Shown here: positions 7,608 through 15,762 of the stretch, in pieces
Position numbering within the stretch: position 1 is the first letter of the stretch
How the letters are laid out: every line of letters starts with the position of its first letter
DNA from: Chlorobiota bacterium
GTDB lineage: Bacteria; Bacteroidota; Bacteroidia; Bacteroidales; VadinHA17
DNA: 64,000 nt
NCBI GenBank assembly: GCA_013152085.1
Contig: JAADHC010000054.1
Span: 62,001 to 126,000, forward strand
Direction: 5' to 3'
Made by a program: the position numbers and the translations under genes
The notes under the pieces: generated by a model
The model's input: only the letters and a program-made list of their open reading frames with translations
What the model was told of the DNA's origin: nothing
Database searches by the model: none

Positions 7608-7915
7608 CAGACACAGTAGATCCTTTGTTAAGACTCAGGAGATTGCCACGCCACCTGCGGTGGCTCGCAATGATCCGGCTATAACAAAAAAGGAAAAGAA
7701 GAGAAACGGAATAGCAAACAATATGCCGGACACTGAGTGTCCCGCGAAGCGGGATGTATCGAAGTGTCCGGGAGTCACTGACCTCCCGGAGATGTCGCAA
7801 AGCGACAGAGGGGTGAGTACAGCAGATGCCACAAAATGTGTTCATAACCACTGCATGACAGCGACTGAAGCTCCCCTTCGCTGCCAGGCTCCGGTGAGCG
7901 GAGCGAGTTGCATAT
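7608..7915. other. Intergenic region built of short perfect hairpins
   Basis: There is no credible gene. Inverted repeats occur at 7642-7671 (GCCACC-TGC-GGTGGC within ATTGC...GCAAT), 7740-7754 (CCCGC-GAA-GCGGG), 7768-7789 (CCGGGAG...CTCCCGG), 7793-7807 (TGTCGC-AAA-GCGACA) and 7888-7904 (GCTCC...GGAGC). The first resembles widespread REP-like palindromes reading CATTGCGAG...GGCAATCTC. The region lies between convergent genes, so some hairpins may also end transcripts. Confidence 0.65.
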
Positions 7916-8410
7916 TTACGGACAGGAATGGCAGGTCTCTTTAAGAATTCTAAGCGGATCAGGGGAAGGGATCAGCTCCCGCATTACAAAATCCAGTGCT
8001 GCTTTCAGGTTTTTTTCAGCTTTGTTTGTCAGTCCTTCTTTAAATTCCCATGTCTCCCCTTTGATATGGAGCAGCCAGGCAGCAGGTACTGTATTGAATA
8101 ATTTTCCGGCCAGGTCGAGGATAAAAGCCGGGGAAACCGCATGCATGGAAAACTCGATACGGGCTTCGGAAGGATGTACTTTACCAAAACAAAAATCCGG
8201 AATATCTTCCTGGGATGCATCACAGAAGACAACCAGGTCATAATGCCTGATTGTGTCGGCATCTTCAATATTTAACTGGTAATTTGAATCAAAGAATACG
8301 TTGTCAATGCCCTGTTCGTGGCACCAGGATTCAAGTTTTTCAACAAAAGCAATACCCAGGCCGTCATCACGACGACCCGGGTTGCCATAACCATAAAACA
8401 AACTACGCAC
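7916..8410 (-). CDS. [NiFe] hydrogenase maturation protease (HoxW/HyaD family)
   Basis: A 164-residue protein beginning with the family signature GYGNPGRRDDGLG (residues 7-19), with the conserved acidic segment FCDAS near residue 65 and a His in MHAVSP near residue 90. These endopeptidases bind nickel in the immature large subunit and remove its C-terminal peptide after the active site is built. The gene is last in the hoxF-U-Y-H operon. Its GTG start (8410) overlaps the hoxH stop by one base, indicating tight coupling to its substrate. The likely symbol is hoxW, by position. The HoxH tail to be removed would be the 25 residues after His459. Confidence 0.88.
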   Translation of the reverse strand: MRSLFYGYGNPGRRDDGLGIAFVEKLESWCHEQGIDNVFFDSNYQLNIEDADTIRHYDLVVFCDASQEDIPDFCFGKVHPSEARIEFSMHAVSPAFILDLAGKLFNTVPAAWLLHIKGETWEFKEGLTNKAEKNLKAALDFVMRELIPSPDPLRILKETCHSCP

Positions 8411-9864
8411 TATGATTTTATTTTTTTATCCAACACTTTCCCATTGCTGTCCAGCAACGTGATCTTCAGGGGCATCTTTCCCAGGGCGTGTGTGGCACAA
8501 CTCAGGCAGGGGTCATAAGCCCGGATGGCCACTTCGACCGCATTCAGCATTCCTTCTTTGATTTCCTCCTGGCCGGTAAGGTATTTTTTTGCCACATCCT
8601 CAACAGCACGATTCATCGGTTCGTTATTGTTGGTGGTTGAAACGATCAGGTTTGCCATAGTGATCTGATCCTGCTCACTGACCCGGTAATGGTGAAAAAG
8701 CGTTCCGCGGGGAGCTTCGATCACTCCGACGCCTTCGGGCTGTCTCTCTCCCTTCACTACCAGATCTTCGCTCTGAAGGTCAGGATCTTCAAGTAACTGT
8801 TTGATCATCTCACCTGCATGCAATACTTCGATCAACCTTGCCCAATGCATATGCATGGACATGTTGTTGGGTTTTCCGTTTGTGTAGGCACGGAATTTCT
8901 CAAAAGCTTTTTGCGCGCGCGGCGTAGGAATAAAGTCGCAGGTGTTCAGGCGGGCAAGCGGGCCCACGCGGTACCAGCCGGTTTGTTTTCCATACTCTTT
9001 AAGATAAGGAAATTTCATATAGGTCCAGGATCTGACTTCTTCTGCAATATAATCGAGGTAATCCTGGTAGTCAACATCATGAAGGATCACTTTGCCATTG
9101 GCGTCGACGGCACGGAGCACGCCGTGATACAAGTCCATGGCGCCGTCCTCACGTACCAGGCTCAGGTGAGCGGATGGAAATGCGGCAAAGTTGTCAATGA
9201 ATTCCTTGTTTTTTGCGTGGTATGAGGTGAAGAAATCAATCGCTTCTTCAGCCCATTCAATCATTTTACCGGCATTGAGGGGGTCAGCCCCATTCAGAAA
9301 CCGGTCACGCTCCTCGGGGGTCAGGTTTTTATTAATGCCGCCGGGTATTGCTCCGGTACCGTGTATTTTTTTCCCGGCCGTCACTTCGATGATTTCCTGG
9401 CCGAATTTGCGCATCATCACTCCTTGCACGGCCAGTTCCTTGTGCTCCATGGCTACCCCGATGATATTCCTGACCATCGGATCGGCATCAATTCCAAAAA
9501 GCAGGTCGGGGGAAGCCAGGTGAAAAAAGTGCAGTACATGTGACTGGAATATCTGTCCGTAATGCATCAATCTCCGCATTTTTTCACCGGCCGGAGTCAG
9601 GCCTTCCCCGGTTCCGGCGCCAACAATGACATCCATGGCTTTTGCTGCAGCCAGGTGATGAGAAACCGGGCAAATACCGCACAGCCGTTGTACCAGAACA
9701 GGGGCTTCCCAGTATGGGCGTCCCTGGATAAACCGTTCGAAACCCCTGAATTCAACGATGTGCAGACGGCTTTGTACGACATTCCTTTCATCATCCAGAT
9801 GGATGGTAACTTTCCCGTGTCCTTCCACACGGGTTACCGGTTCTATGGTGATCTTTTTTGGCAT
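8410..9864 (-). CDS. hoxH: NAD-linked [NiFe] hydrogenase large (catalytic) subunit HoxH
   Basis: A 484-residue large subunit with both nickel-binding motifs: RLCGICPVSHH (Cys62, Cys65) and the C-terminal DPCLSCATH (Cys453, Cys456, His459). The residues after His459 form a 25-residue extension expected to be cleaved by the protease encoded next. It carries the Ni-Fe(CN)2CO site that splits or makes H2. The short N-terminus (MPKKITIEPVTRVEGHGKV), the length and the neighbours hoxF-U-Y place it with cytoplasmic bidirectional NAD-coupled enzymes (group 3d type). It lies 16 bases after hoxY. Direction in vivo is not fixed by sequence; H2 production from NADH or uptake are both possible. Confidence 0.95.
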   Translation of the reverse strand: MPKKITIEPVTRVEGHGKVTIHLDDERNVVQSRLHIVEFRGFERFIQGRPYWEAPVLVQRLCGICPVSHHLAAAKAMDVIVGAGTGEGLTPAGEKMRRLMHYGQIFQSHVLHFFHLASPDLLFGIDADPMVRNIIGVAMEHKELAVQGVMMRKFGQEIIEVTAGKKIHGTGAIPGGINKNLTPEERDRFLNGADPLNAGKMIEWAEEAIDFFTSYHAKNKEFIDNFAAFPSAHLSLVREDGAMDLYHGVLRAVDANGKVILHDVDYQDYLDYIAEEVRSWTYMKFPYLKEYGKQTGWYRVGPLARLNTCDFIPTPRAQKAFEKFRAYTNGKPNNMSMHMHWARLIEVLHAGEMIKQLLEDPDLQSEDLVVKGERQPEGVGVIEAPRGTLFHHYRVSEQDQITMANLIVSTTNNNEPMNRAVEDVAKKYLTGQEEIKEGMLNAVEVAIRAYDPCLSCATHALGKMPLKITLLDSNGKVLDKKIKS

Positions 9865-9880
9865 ATTCGCTCCTCAGTTT

Positions 9881-10435
9881 TTAATCGTATTTAATGACTT
9901 CATAAGGCAGCTCAACTTCTTCGCCGGTTATCAGGGCATACAGTATATCCCAGATCAGGTCGGCACGTGGCGGGCAACCCGGCAGGAAATAATCGATCTT
10001 TACTACCTCATGACAGGGGTAAACCTTGTCCAACAACATGGGAATCTCAATATCATTGGGAAGAATCCCTTTCTCATTTGCTTCTTCAACCGAAGGGCCG
10101 TAAAGATAGGCTTCTTCAATACATTCCTGAATGGGAATATTATTTCGCAGAGCCGGCAACCCTCCCATGATGGCACATTCGCCGAAAGAAACAAGTATAT
10201 CACAATGTTTTCTGAACTCTTTGAGCACCTCAACATTGTCACTATTACATACACCTCCTTCGATAAGCCCGATATCACAATGCTTGGAAAACTTTTTAAT
10301 ATCATCGATCGGGGATTTATTAAATTCCACCAGCTGGATCAGATCGAGAATACGTTCATCAATATCCAGGAACGACATGTGACACCCGAAACATCCGGCC
10401 AGCGAAGTGGTGGCGATAATTTTGCGTTTACTCAT
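9881..10435 (-). CDS. hoxY: NAD-linked [NiFe] hydrogenase small subunit HoxY
   Basis: A 184-residue short small subunit with no Tat leader and only the cysteines for one proximal [4Fe-4S] cluster: Cys15 and Cys18 (SLAGCFGCHMSF), Cys87 (SFGEC) and Cys154 (LPGCPPRAD). The lack of the C-terminal medial/distal cluster domain is characteristic of group 3 HoxY. It transfers electrons between the HoxH active site and the HoxU clusters in the cytoplasm. The start codon overlaps the hoxU stop by four bases and hoxH follows 16 bases later, so the four hox genes are one transcript. Confidence 0.94.
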   Translation of the reverse strand: MSKRKIIATTSLAGCFGCHMSFLDIDERILDLIQLVEFNKSPIDDIKKFSKHCDIGLIEGGVCNSDNVEVLKEFRKHCDILVSFGECAIMGGLPALRNNIPIQECIEEAYLYGPSVEEANEKGILPNDIEIPMLLDKVYPCHEVVKIDYFLPGCPPRADLIWDILYALITGEEVELPYEVIKYD

Positions 10436-11151
10436 GACAAAACCTCCTTCCTGCGTTTATTCTCGATTTCACTACCAATGGGTTTCTTATCATATTTACG
10501 TTTCCCGATGGGAGTGGAAAATCCTATCCCCCGGTACAACAGTGCTCCGACAGGGCAGTTATCCATGGCTTTTTGGGCCTGTTCGTCGGTCATGTTTTTT
10601 CCATAGGTAGGGTCGATAATGATTTGTAAATCGTGTCCGCGATAACGGAAAGCGAAGATATGGTGTCCTTCTTCGTCAAAGATCGTGCGGATGCATCGTT
10701 TACAGAGGATACAGCGATTGTGGTCTTTAATAAGCTTCGGATTATTTGCATCAATTTCACGATCGGGAAACTGATATGGAAACCGCGGTGCCATAACCTT
10801 CAGACGATATCCCATGGCCTGTAATTCGCAATTACCTCCTTTTTCACAGGAAGGGCAGAGATGATTTCCTTCAACCAGTAGCAATTCGACAACGGAATTA
10901 CGGAAATCGTCCAGTTCTTTGGATTCGGTAACGATTTCCATTCCGCGACCAACAGGAGTTGTACACGAAGTCATCAGCCTGTCGTTGACAAATACCGTAC
11001 AAATCCGGCAGGAACCTGCAGGTTTGATCCCGGGCAGGTTGCAAAGTGTCGGAATGTAGATGCCCTGTCTGCGGGCAGCGTCAACGATATATTCGCCCTG
11101 CATGGCTTCTGTTTTTTCTCCGTTAATGGTTAATTCAATGGTGTTTTTCAT
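10432..11151 (-). CDS. hoxU: Hydrogenase diaphorase subunit HoxU (NuoG N-terminus-like)
   Basis: A 239-residue iron-sulfur protein. Residues 1-75 are a plant-type [2Fe-2S] domain with Cys37, Cys48, Cys51 and Cys63. Next comes a His-Cys3 type motif (HLCPSCEKGGNCEL, residues 97-110), then a ferredoxin motif with Cys147, Cys150 and Cys153 and a distant Cys199 (DNCPVGAL). This is the arrangement of HoxU and of the N-terminus of complex I NuoG. It wires the hydrogenase module to the NAD(H)-binding HoxF. It begins 17 bases after the hoxF stop and overlaps hoxY by four bases. The NADP-reducing HndC/D systems are an alternative name space, but the gene order and size fit Hox better. Confidence 0.92.
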   Translation of the reverse strand: MKNTIELTINGEKTEAMQGEYIVDAARRQGIYIPTLCNLPGIKPAGSCRICTVFVNDRLMTSCTTPVGRGMEIVTESKELDDFRNSVVELLLVEGNHLCPSCEKGGNCELQAMGYRLKVMAPRFPYQFPDREIDANNPKLIKDHNRCILCKRCIRTIFDEEGHHIFAFRYRGHDLQIIIDPTYGKNMTDEQAQKAMDNCPVGALLYRGIGFSTPIGKRKYDKKPIGSEIENKRRKEVLS

Positions 11152-11168
11152 CGTTTGTGTTTTTTACT

Positions 11169-12971
11169 TTATACTGCGGGAATTCGTCCCACAACCTTGC
11201 ATGATTCGGCTACAGCTTTTTCCAGGTCAAATCCTTCATCAAAAGATTTTCCTCTCTGGACTTTTTCTTCGTAGAGTGCACGGAAATGTTTAAGGCTGGT
11301 AATGACAGGATTGGCAGCAGTCTGGCCCAGACCGCAACGGTTGATGGACATGATCTTCGTCCACTGCTCCAGGTCGTCAATATCTTTCCAAACACCATGT
11401 CCACCGAGAATTTTTTCAAGTTTTTGTTTCAATAAATAGGGAACATTACGGCATGGGACACACGATCCGCAGGATTCTTCGACAAAAAAATTCATGAAGT
11501 TCAGCACCACATCCCGGATCAGATCCCGGGAATGATTGAAGATCATGAACGATCCGCCTGTTGCCAGATCTTCGTAAGCAATTTCACGGTCAAACTCTTC
11601 GGGACCGATCAGGTTTCCCGAAGGTCCGCCGACCTGTACGGCCTGGACATCATCTGCACCGACCATATCAAGAATATCATTTACACTATAACCCCATTCC
11701 ATTTCATAGATACCCGGATAACGGCAATCCCCCGAAATACTCAGGACTTTTGTTCCTCTCGACTCTTTTGTTCCCAACGACCGGTACCATTCACTTCCGA
11801 ATTTCATGATCTTTACGGCAGTACATAAGGTTTCGACATTGTTAACAACGGTAGGCATCCCCAGGTATCCTTTTTCAACCGGAAAAGGAGGTCTGGATCT
11901 GGGTTCCCCTCTTTTCCCTTCGGCGGATTCAAGTAAAGCTGATTCTTCCCCACACACGTAAGCACCGGCACCATACTGGATCCGGATATCAAAATCGAAT
12001 CCCTGAATACCGGCAATGTCTTTTCCGAGCAGATTTTTTTTACGCATTTCTGCAAGCACATGTTCCAGGTATTTATGAAGATATTTATATTCGAACCGGA
12101 TGTACAAAATACCTTCAACCGCACCTATGGCATAGCCGGCGAGTACCATTCCTTCGAACATTAGTTCGGGGAGTTCTGTAAGGATCACACGGTCTTTGAA
12201 TGTTCCGGGTTCCCCTTCATCGGCATTGCAGAAGATATATTTTTTTTCACCTTTTGCACTGCGACAGAACTCCCATTTCATTCCGGTGGGAAAACCGGCG
12301 CCGCCCCTGCCACGTATCTGGGAAAGTTTAATTTCCCAGATCACCTCTTCAGGAGACATATGAGGAATACGTTTTCGTAATATATCCCCGGCTTTATAAT
12401 TTTCATCAAGAATAGGTCCACGCCTGTGTACATTATTCCTGACTTCTGAACGGATCAGTTTCGATGCATTCATTCCGCCACCATATCCGGAAGTGCTTAA
12501 TTCCTCGAGGGATTTTCCGGCTTTGATGTACCGGATGATTTCCCGTGCCCTGAAAGGAGTAAGACGTGTGAAAACCCTGCTGTTGATCAATGCGGCAGGC
12601 TCCTGATCACTCATGCCGATACAGGCGGTCGGGAAAAGGCCGATGAGTCTGTCTTCGCTGACTTCTCCAAACCGGCAACCGGCTTCTTCTTCAAAAGCCC
12701 TGGCCACCTTTTCGCGTCCCATCATTTGTGCAACCACGCTATTGTTGAGAAAAATGGCATACTTTCCGGGAGGATTGCGGTGGAAGAAATGATAGAAAGA
12801 AACCGTTTGTTCCACATAGGCCTCACTGGTATCCGTGTGACGGGCAATAACCGGTATGGTTTCATCCGGGATATAACCTTCCAGTACCTGTATGTCAATC
12901 AGCATATCAATCAGCCTGGTACGGTCATTGTTATATTTTTCGATGATTCCGGTGATATTTGCATTATCCAT
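11169..12971 (-). CDS. hoxF: Hydrogenase diaphorase subunit HoxF with fused HoxE-like N-terminal domain
   Basis: A 600-residue flavoprotein. Residues about 1-165 match the thioredoxin-like HoxE/NuoE fold. Residues about 190-600 are NuoF-like, with the FMN/NADH site (IRGRGGAGFPTGMKW at 219-233), the CGEESALLESAEGKRGEPR segment, and the [4Fe-4S] ligands ESCGSCVPCR plus the late RCGLGQ. It oxidises or reduces NAD(H) and passes electrons to HoxU. The HoxE-like part has lost most ligands of its [2Fe-2S] cluster: no cysteines at the first pair (NNSVV instead), Cys117 kept, and Ser121 where the fourth Cys should be. The operon promoter should lie in the 414-bp gap shared with hypF. Confidence 0.93.
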   Translation of the reverse strand: MDNANITGIIEKYNNDRTRLIDMLIDIQVLEGYIPDETIPVIARHTDTSEAYVEQTVSFYHFFHRNPPGKYAIFLNNSVVAQMMGREKVARAFEEEAGCRFGEVSEDRLIGLFPTACIGMSDQEPAALINSRVFTRLTPFRAREIIRYIKAGKSLEELSTSGYGGGMNASKLIRSEVRNNVHRRGPILDENYKAGDILRKRIPHMSPEEVIWEIKLSQIRGRGGAGFPTGMKWEFCRSAKGEKKYIFCNADEGEPGTFKDRVILTELPELMFEGMVLAGYAIGAVEGILYIRFEYKYLHKYLEHVLAEMRKKNLLGKDIAGIQGFDFDIRIQYGAGAYVCGEESALLESAEGKRGEPRSRPPFPVEKGYLGMPTVVNNVETLCTAVKIMKFGSEWYRSLGTKESRGTKVLSISGDCRYPGIYEMEWGYSVNDILDMVGADDVQAVQVGGPSGNLIGPEEFDREIAYEDLATGGSFMIFNHSRDLIRDVVLNFMNFFVEESCGSCVPCRNVPYLLKQKLEKILGGHGVWKDIDDLEQWTKIMSINRCGLGQTAANPVITSLKHFRALYEEKVQRGKSFDEGFDLEKAVAESCKVVGRIPAV

Positions 12972-13202
12972 GACCTTAAGGTTTGATTTCTTTTCTCGAA
13001 GAAATTAATGTTAAAATATTCACAACAAATATAAAAGCCTTTTTGAATTTAAAAAATGACAAAATCAATATTTTATCGATTCAAATTGACAATTCATATA
13101 TAAATAATTGGTTTAAAGATTCATATATAGTGTATGATTTTCTGAAAAAATTAAATAAAATAAAAATTGTTTTCTGGTAGTTCCTGAAAAAATTGATATA
13201 TT

Positions 13203-13220
13203 ATGTGAAATAATGCACAT
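13203..13220. promoter_or_regulatory. Rex-box-like palindrome between hoxF and hypF
   Basis: ATGTGAAATAATGCACAT has the form ATGTG-N8-CACAT and matches 11 of 14 fixed positions of TTGTGAA-N4-TTCACAA, one form of the Rex operator. Two rex genes lie 6-8 kb away. It also resembles CRP/FNR-family half sites, so the regulator is uncertain. Confidence 0.5.
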
Positions 13221-13304
13221 TTACAGAACAAAAAGAAGATTGCGCTTCAGTTTCCATATGACAAGTTCGGAAAAAAAATGATAAAGACAATATTTGCATA
13301 ATTT

Positions 13305-13320
13305 TTTCCCTTTTGGGAAA
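13305..13320. promoter_or_regulatory. TTTCCC-TTTT-GGGAAA inverted repeat upstream of hypF
   Basis: A perfect 6-bp inverted repeat with a 4-bp centre, 65 bases before hypF and just upstream of its -7 element. Candidate operator; no family was recognised. Confidence 0.3.
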
Positions 13321-13359
13321 GTTATCCGTTTTGTTCATAAGCGATTTTGTAAATGTTTC

Positions 13360-13367
13360 TAAATTTG
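13360..13367 (+). promoter_or_regulatory. Candidate -7 element for hypF
   Basis: TAAATTTG matches the Bacteroidota TAnnTTTG consensus, 18 bases before the hypF ATG. The leader would be very short and no well-spaced TTG was found. Confidence 0.4.
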
Positions 13368-13385
13368 TTTTTCTGACCAGTAAGG

Positions 13386-15647
13386 ATGCCGGGTTATACC
13401 ATTCATATCAAAGGGCTTGTGCAGGGGGTAGGTTTCCGCCCGTATGTGTATCGTATTGCCTTACAACATAAAATATACGGTACGGTTGAGAATCGCAATG
13501 ACGGCGTGTGGATACATGTTATAACCGGACGAGAAGTGATGGAGTCCTTTGTCCGGGACCTGCGGTTACAGGTACCACCTGCAGCTGAGATCAGTACCGT
13601 CGAGGTGCTGGAAGCATCCGGTCTTCCCGAATATGATAAATTTACAATTTTAGGAAGCCGGGATCTTTCCGATGAGATTACCCTTATCAGCCCGGATATT
13701 GCCGTTTGTGATGATTGTCTGAGGGACATGAAGGAACAATCTCATCGCATCGGTTATCCGTTTATCAATTGTACCAATTGCGGTCCCAGGTTTACGATTA
13801 TTGAGGATTTGCCTTATGATCGTTTACGTACTACGATGAAGGAATTTAGGATGTGCTCGGTTTGCCGGAAAGAATATGATGATGTCAATGACCGGCGTTT
13901 TCATGCTCAACCGGTTGCCTGCCATACATGCGGGCCGCATTATACCCTGCATCTGGATGGGAAGGAGATCATACCGCTTAATCAGATTCTGCGTATCACC
14001 GGCGGAATGCTTCAGCAGGGACAACTTCTGGCCGTAAAAGGGATGGGTGGTTATTTCCTGGCGTGTGATGCTTTAAATGAACCGGCGGTAGCCCGCCTGC
14101 GCCGGGCAAAGCTACGTGAAGACAAACCTTTTGCCGTGATGTTTCGTGACCTGGAAACACTACGACATTTTACCCGTGTCTCTGCAGCGGAAGAGAAAAC
14201 AATCACTTCATGGCGAAGGCCCATTGTACTGCTTGAATCCGTTCAGGCCCTTGCTCCTTCGGTATGTATGGGTTTTGGGACAATCGGAGCAATGCTGCCT
14301 TATATGCCTTTCCATTATCTTCTTTTCCGGGATACGGAACTTAAGGCTTTGGTGCTTACCAGCGGTAATCTTTCAAATGAACCCATTGTGATCAATGATC
14401 GGGAAGCATTAAATATCCTTGGGCCCGTAACCGATGGTGTGCTGACATATAACCGGCGTATCCATAACCGGGTGGATGATTCCGTACTTCATGTTGTAGG
14501 TGAAAAACAGCGGCTTATCCGTCGCAGCAGGGGTTTTGCTCCGGCTCCCATAGAAACGCTGTTTCCCGTAGATGGCATCCTGGCAACCGGAGCGGAACTG
14601 GTTAGTACCTTTTGCCTCGGGAAATCCAACATGGCCTTCCTGAGCCAGCATATAGGAGATCTTAAGAATTACGAAACCTATGCTTTTTATACGGAATCGC
14701 TGGACCGGTTCAAAGAACTGTTTCGCGTATCACCTGAAGTAGTTGTTTGTGATATGCATCCGGATTACCTTTCGACCCGTTATGCCATGGAAACAGGGTT
14801 GCCTGTGATTCAGGTACAGCACCACCACGCGCATATTGCTGCCTGTATGGCCGAATACAAACTCGATGAACCGGTGATCGGAGTATCATTTGATGGTACC
14901 GGTTACGGGACGGACGGGAATATCTGGGGGGGCGAATTCCTGGTTTGCGACCTGCAAAAATTTGAACGCAGGAGTCATCTCGGTTATGTTCCAATGCCGG
15001 GAGGCGACCTGGCTGCATTGCAGCCCTGGAGAATGGCGGTTTCATACCTGTGGTATGCTTTCGGAGAAGAGATGGAGAAACTGAATCTGCCATTTCTGGA
15101 ATGGGTCAGGGCAGGGGAGAAGGTTCATTTATTGATGAAAATGATCAGAAAAAAGATCAATACGCCTTATACATCGAGTGCCGGCAGGTTATTTGATGCG
15201 GTTGCTGCACTTACAGGAATCTGCAGGGAAAGTACTTTTCATGCAGAAGCCCCCATGCGCCTCGAAGCTGCCATTGTCCCCCACACTGAAGGTATGTATT
15301 CCTGGCTGGTACAGGATGAGATAATTGACCTTCGTCCTGCCATACGTGAAATAGTAAAAGACATTATTGCAAAAACTGCTCCGGGTGCCATTGCAGCACG
15401 CTTCCACCGCACCATTGCTCATCTGATCGTTGAGAAAAGCAATCATATCCGGAAAGAAACCGGATTGAATAAAATAATACTTTCGGGAGGCACCTTTCAG
15501 AACAGATATCTGCTTGGAATAACTGAAGAAATGTTGGAGAAGCTGAAATTTGAAGTTTTTATCTCCGAAAAAGTTCCGGTAAATGACGGTGGTATTTCCC
15601 TTGGGCAACTTACTGTTGCCGGGGCATTGCGAAATAGCAGGGATTAA
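13386..15647 (+). CDS. hypF: Carbamoyltransferase HypF (cyanide ligand synthesis for [NiFe] hydrogenase)
   Basis: A 753-residue multidomain protein. It opens with an acylphosphatase domain (VQGVGFRPYVYR, residues 11-22), followed by two zinc-finger pairs (CDDCL...CTNCGP and CSVCR...CHTCGP, about residues 108-185), a YrdC-like nucleotide domain and a Kae1/TobZ-like C-terminal domain with the metal site HHHAH and the motif SGGTFQNRYL. HypF makes carbamoyl-AMP from carbamoyl phosphate and ATP and transfers the carbamoyl group to the C-terminal Cys of HypE. It is the first gene of the plus-strand hyp cluster, divergent from hoxF. The ATG at 13386 gives the canonical N-terminus directly before the acylphosphatase motif. 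Confidence 0.96.
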   Translation: MPGYTIHIKGLVQGVGFRPYVYRIALQHKIYGTVENRNDGVWIHVITGREVMESFVRDLRLQVPPAAEISTVEVLEASGLPEYDKFTILGSRDLSDEITLISPDIAVCDDCLRDMKEQSHRIGYPFINCTNCGPRFTIIEDLPYDRLRTTMKEFRMCSVCRKEYDDVNDRRFHAQPVACHTCGPHYTLHLDGKEIIPLNQILRITGGMLQQGQLLAVKGMGGYFLACDALNEPAVARLRRAKLREDKPFAVMFRDLETLRHFTRVSAAEEKTITSWRRPIVLLESVQALAPSVCMGFGTIGAMLPYMPFHYLLFRDTELKALVLTSGNLSNEPIVINDREALNILGPVTDGVLTYNRRIHNRVDDSVLHVVGEKQRLIRRSRGFAPAPIETLFPVDGILATGAELVSTFCLGKSNMAFLSQHIGDLKNYETYAFYTESLDRFKELFRVSPEVVVCDMHPDYLSTRYAMETGLPVIQVQHHHAHIAACMAEYKLDEPVIGVSFDGTGYGTDGNIWGGEFLVCDLQKFERRSHLGYVPMPGGDLAALQPWRMAVSYLWYAFGEEMEKLNLPFLEWVRAGEKVHLLMKMIRKKINTPYTSSAGRLFDAVAALTGICRESTFHAEAPMRLEAAIVPHTEGMYSWLVQDEIIDLRPAIREIVKDIIAKTAPGAIAARFHRTIAHLIVEKSNHIRKETGLNKIILSGGTFQNRYLLGITEEMLEKLKFEVFISEKVPVNDGGISLGQLTVAGALRNSRD

Positions 15648-15762
15648 ATTTTACGGTTAACAAAGAAATCTCATTGTTTATTATCATTCGATTTCCTTAC
15701 TTGCCGGAATAAAATTTCCGGATGTAGTCATATGCTGAAGATAAAACAGTGATTATACGCAA

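Larger units (their letters stand above)
12972..13385. other. Divergent hoxF/hypF control region
   Basis: 414 bases, strongly AT-rich, between the divergent hox and hyp operons. It holds a Rex/CRP-like palindrome (13203-13220), a TTTCCC-TTTT-GGGAAA inverted repeat (13305-13320) and a TAnnTTTG element for hypF (13360-13367). An AT-rich open frame at 12983-13180 has no coding character. No RNA gene was recognised. Confidence 0.6.

Noticed and set aside
7660..7944. 94-residue open frame in the hairpin cluster
   Set aside because: It is made of translated palindromes, has no ribosome binding site and overlaps the end of the protease gene.
12983..13180. 65-residue AT-rich frame between hoxF and hypF
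   Set aside because: The composition is that of non-coding AT-rich DNA, and it covers the divergent promoter region.
15648..15762. Possible hypC between hypF and hypD
   Set aside because: The gap is 115 bases, too short for a 75-residue protein, and has no MC-starting frame.
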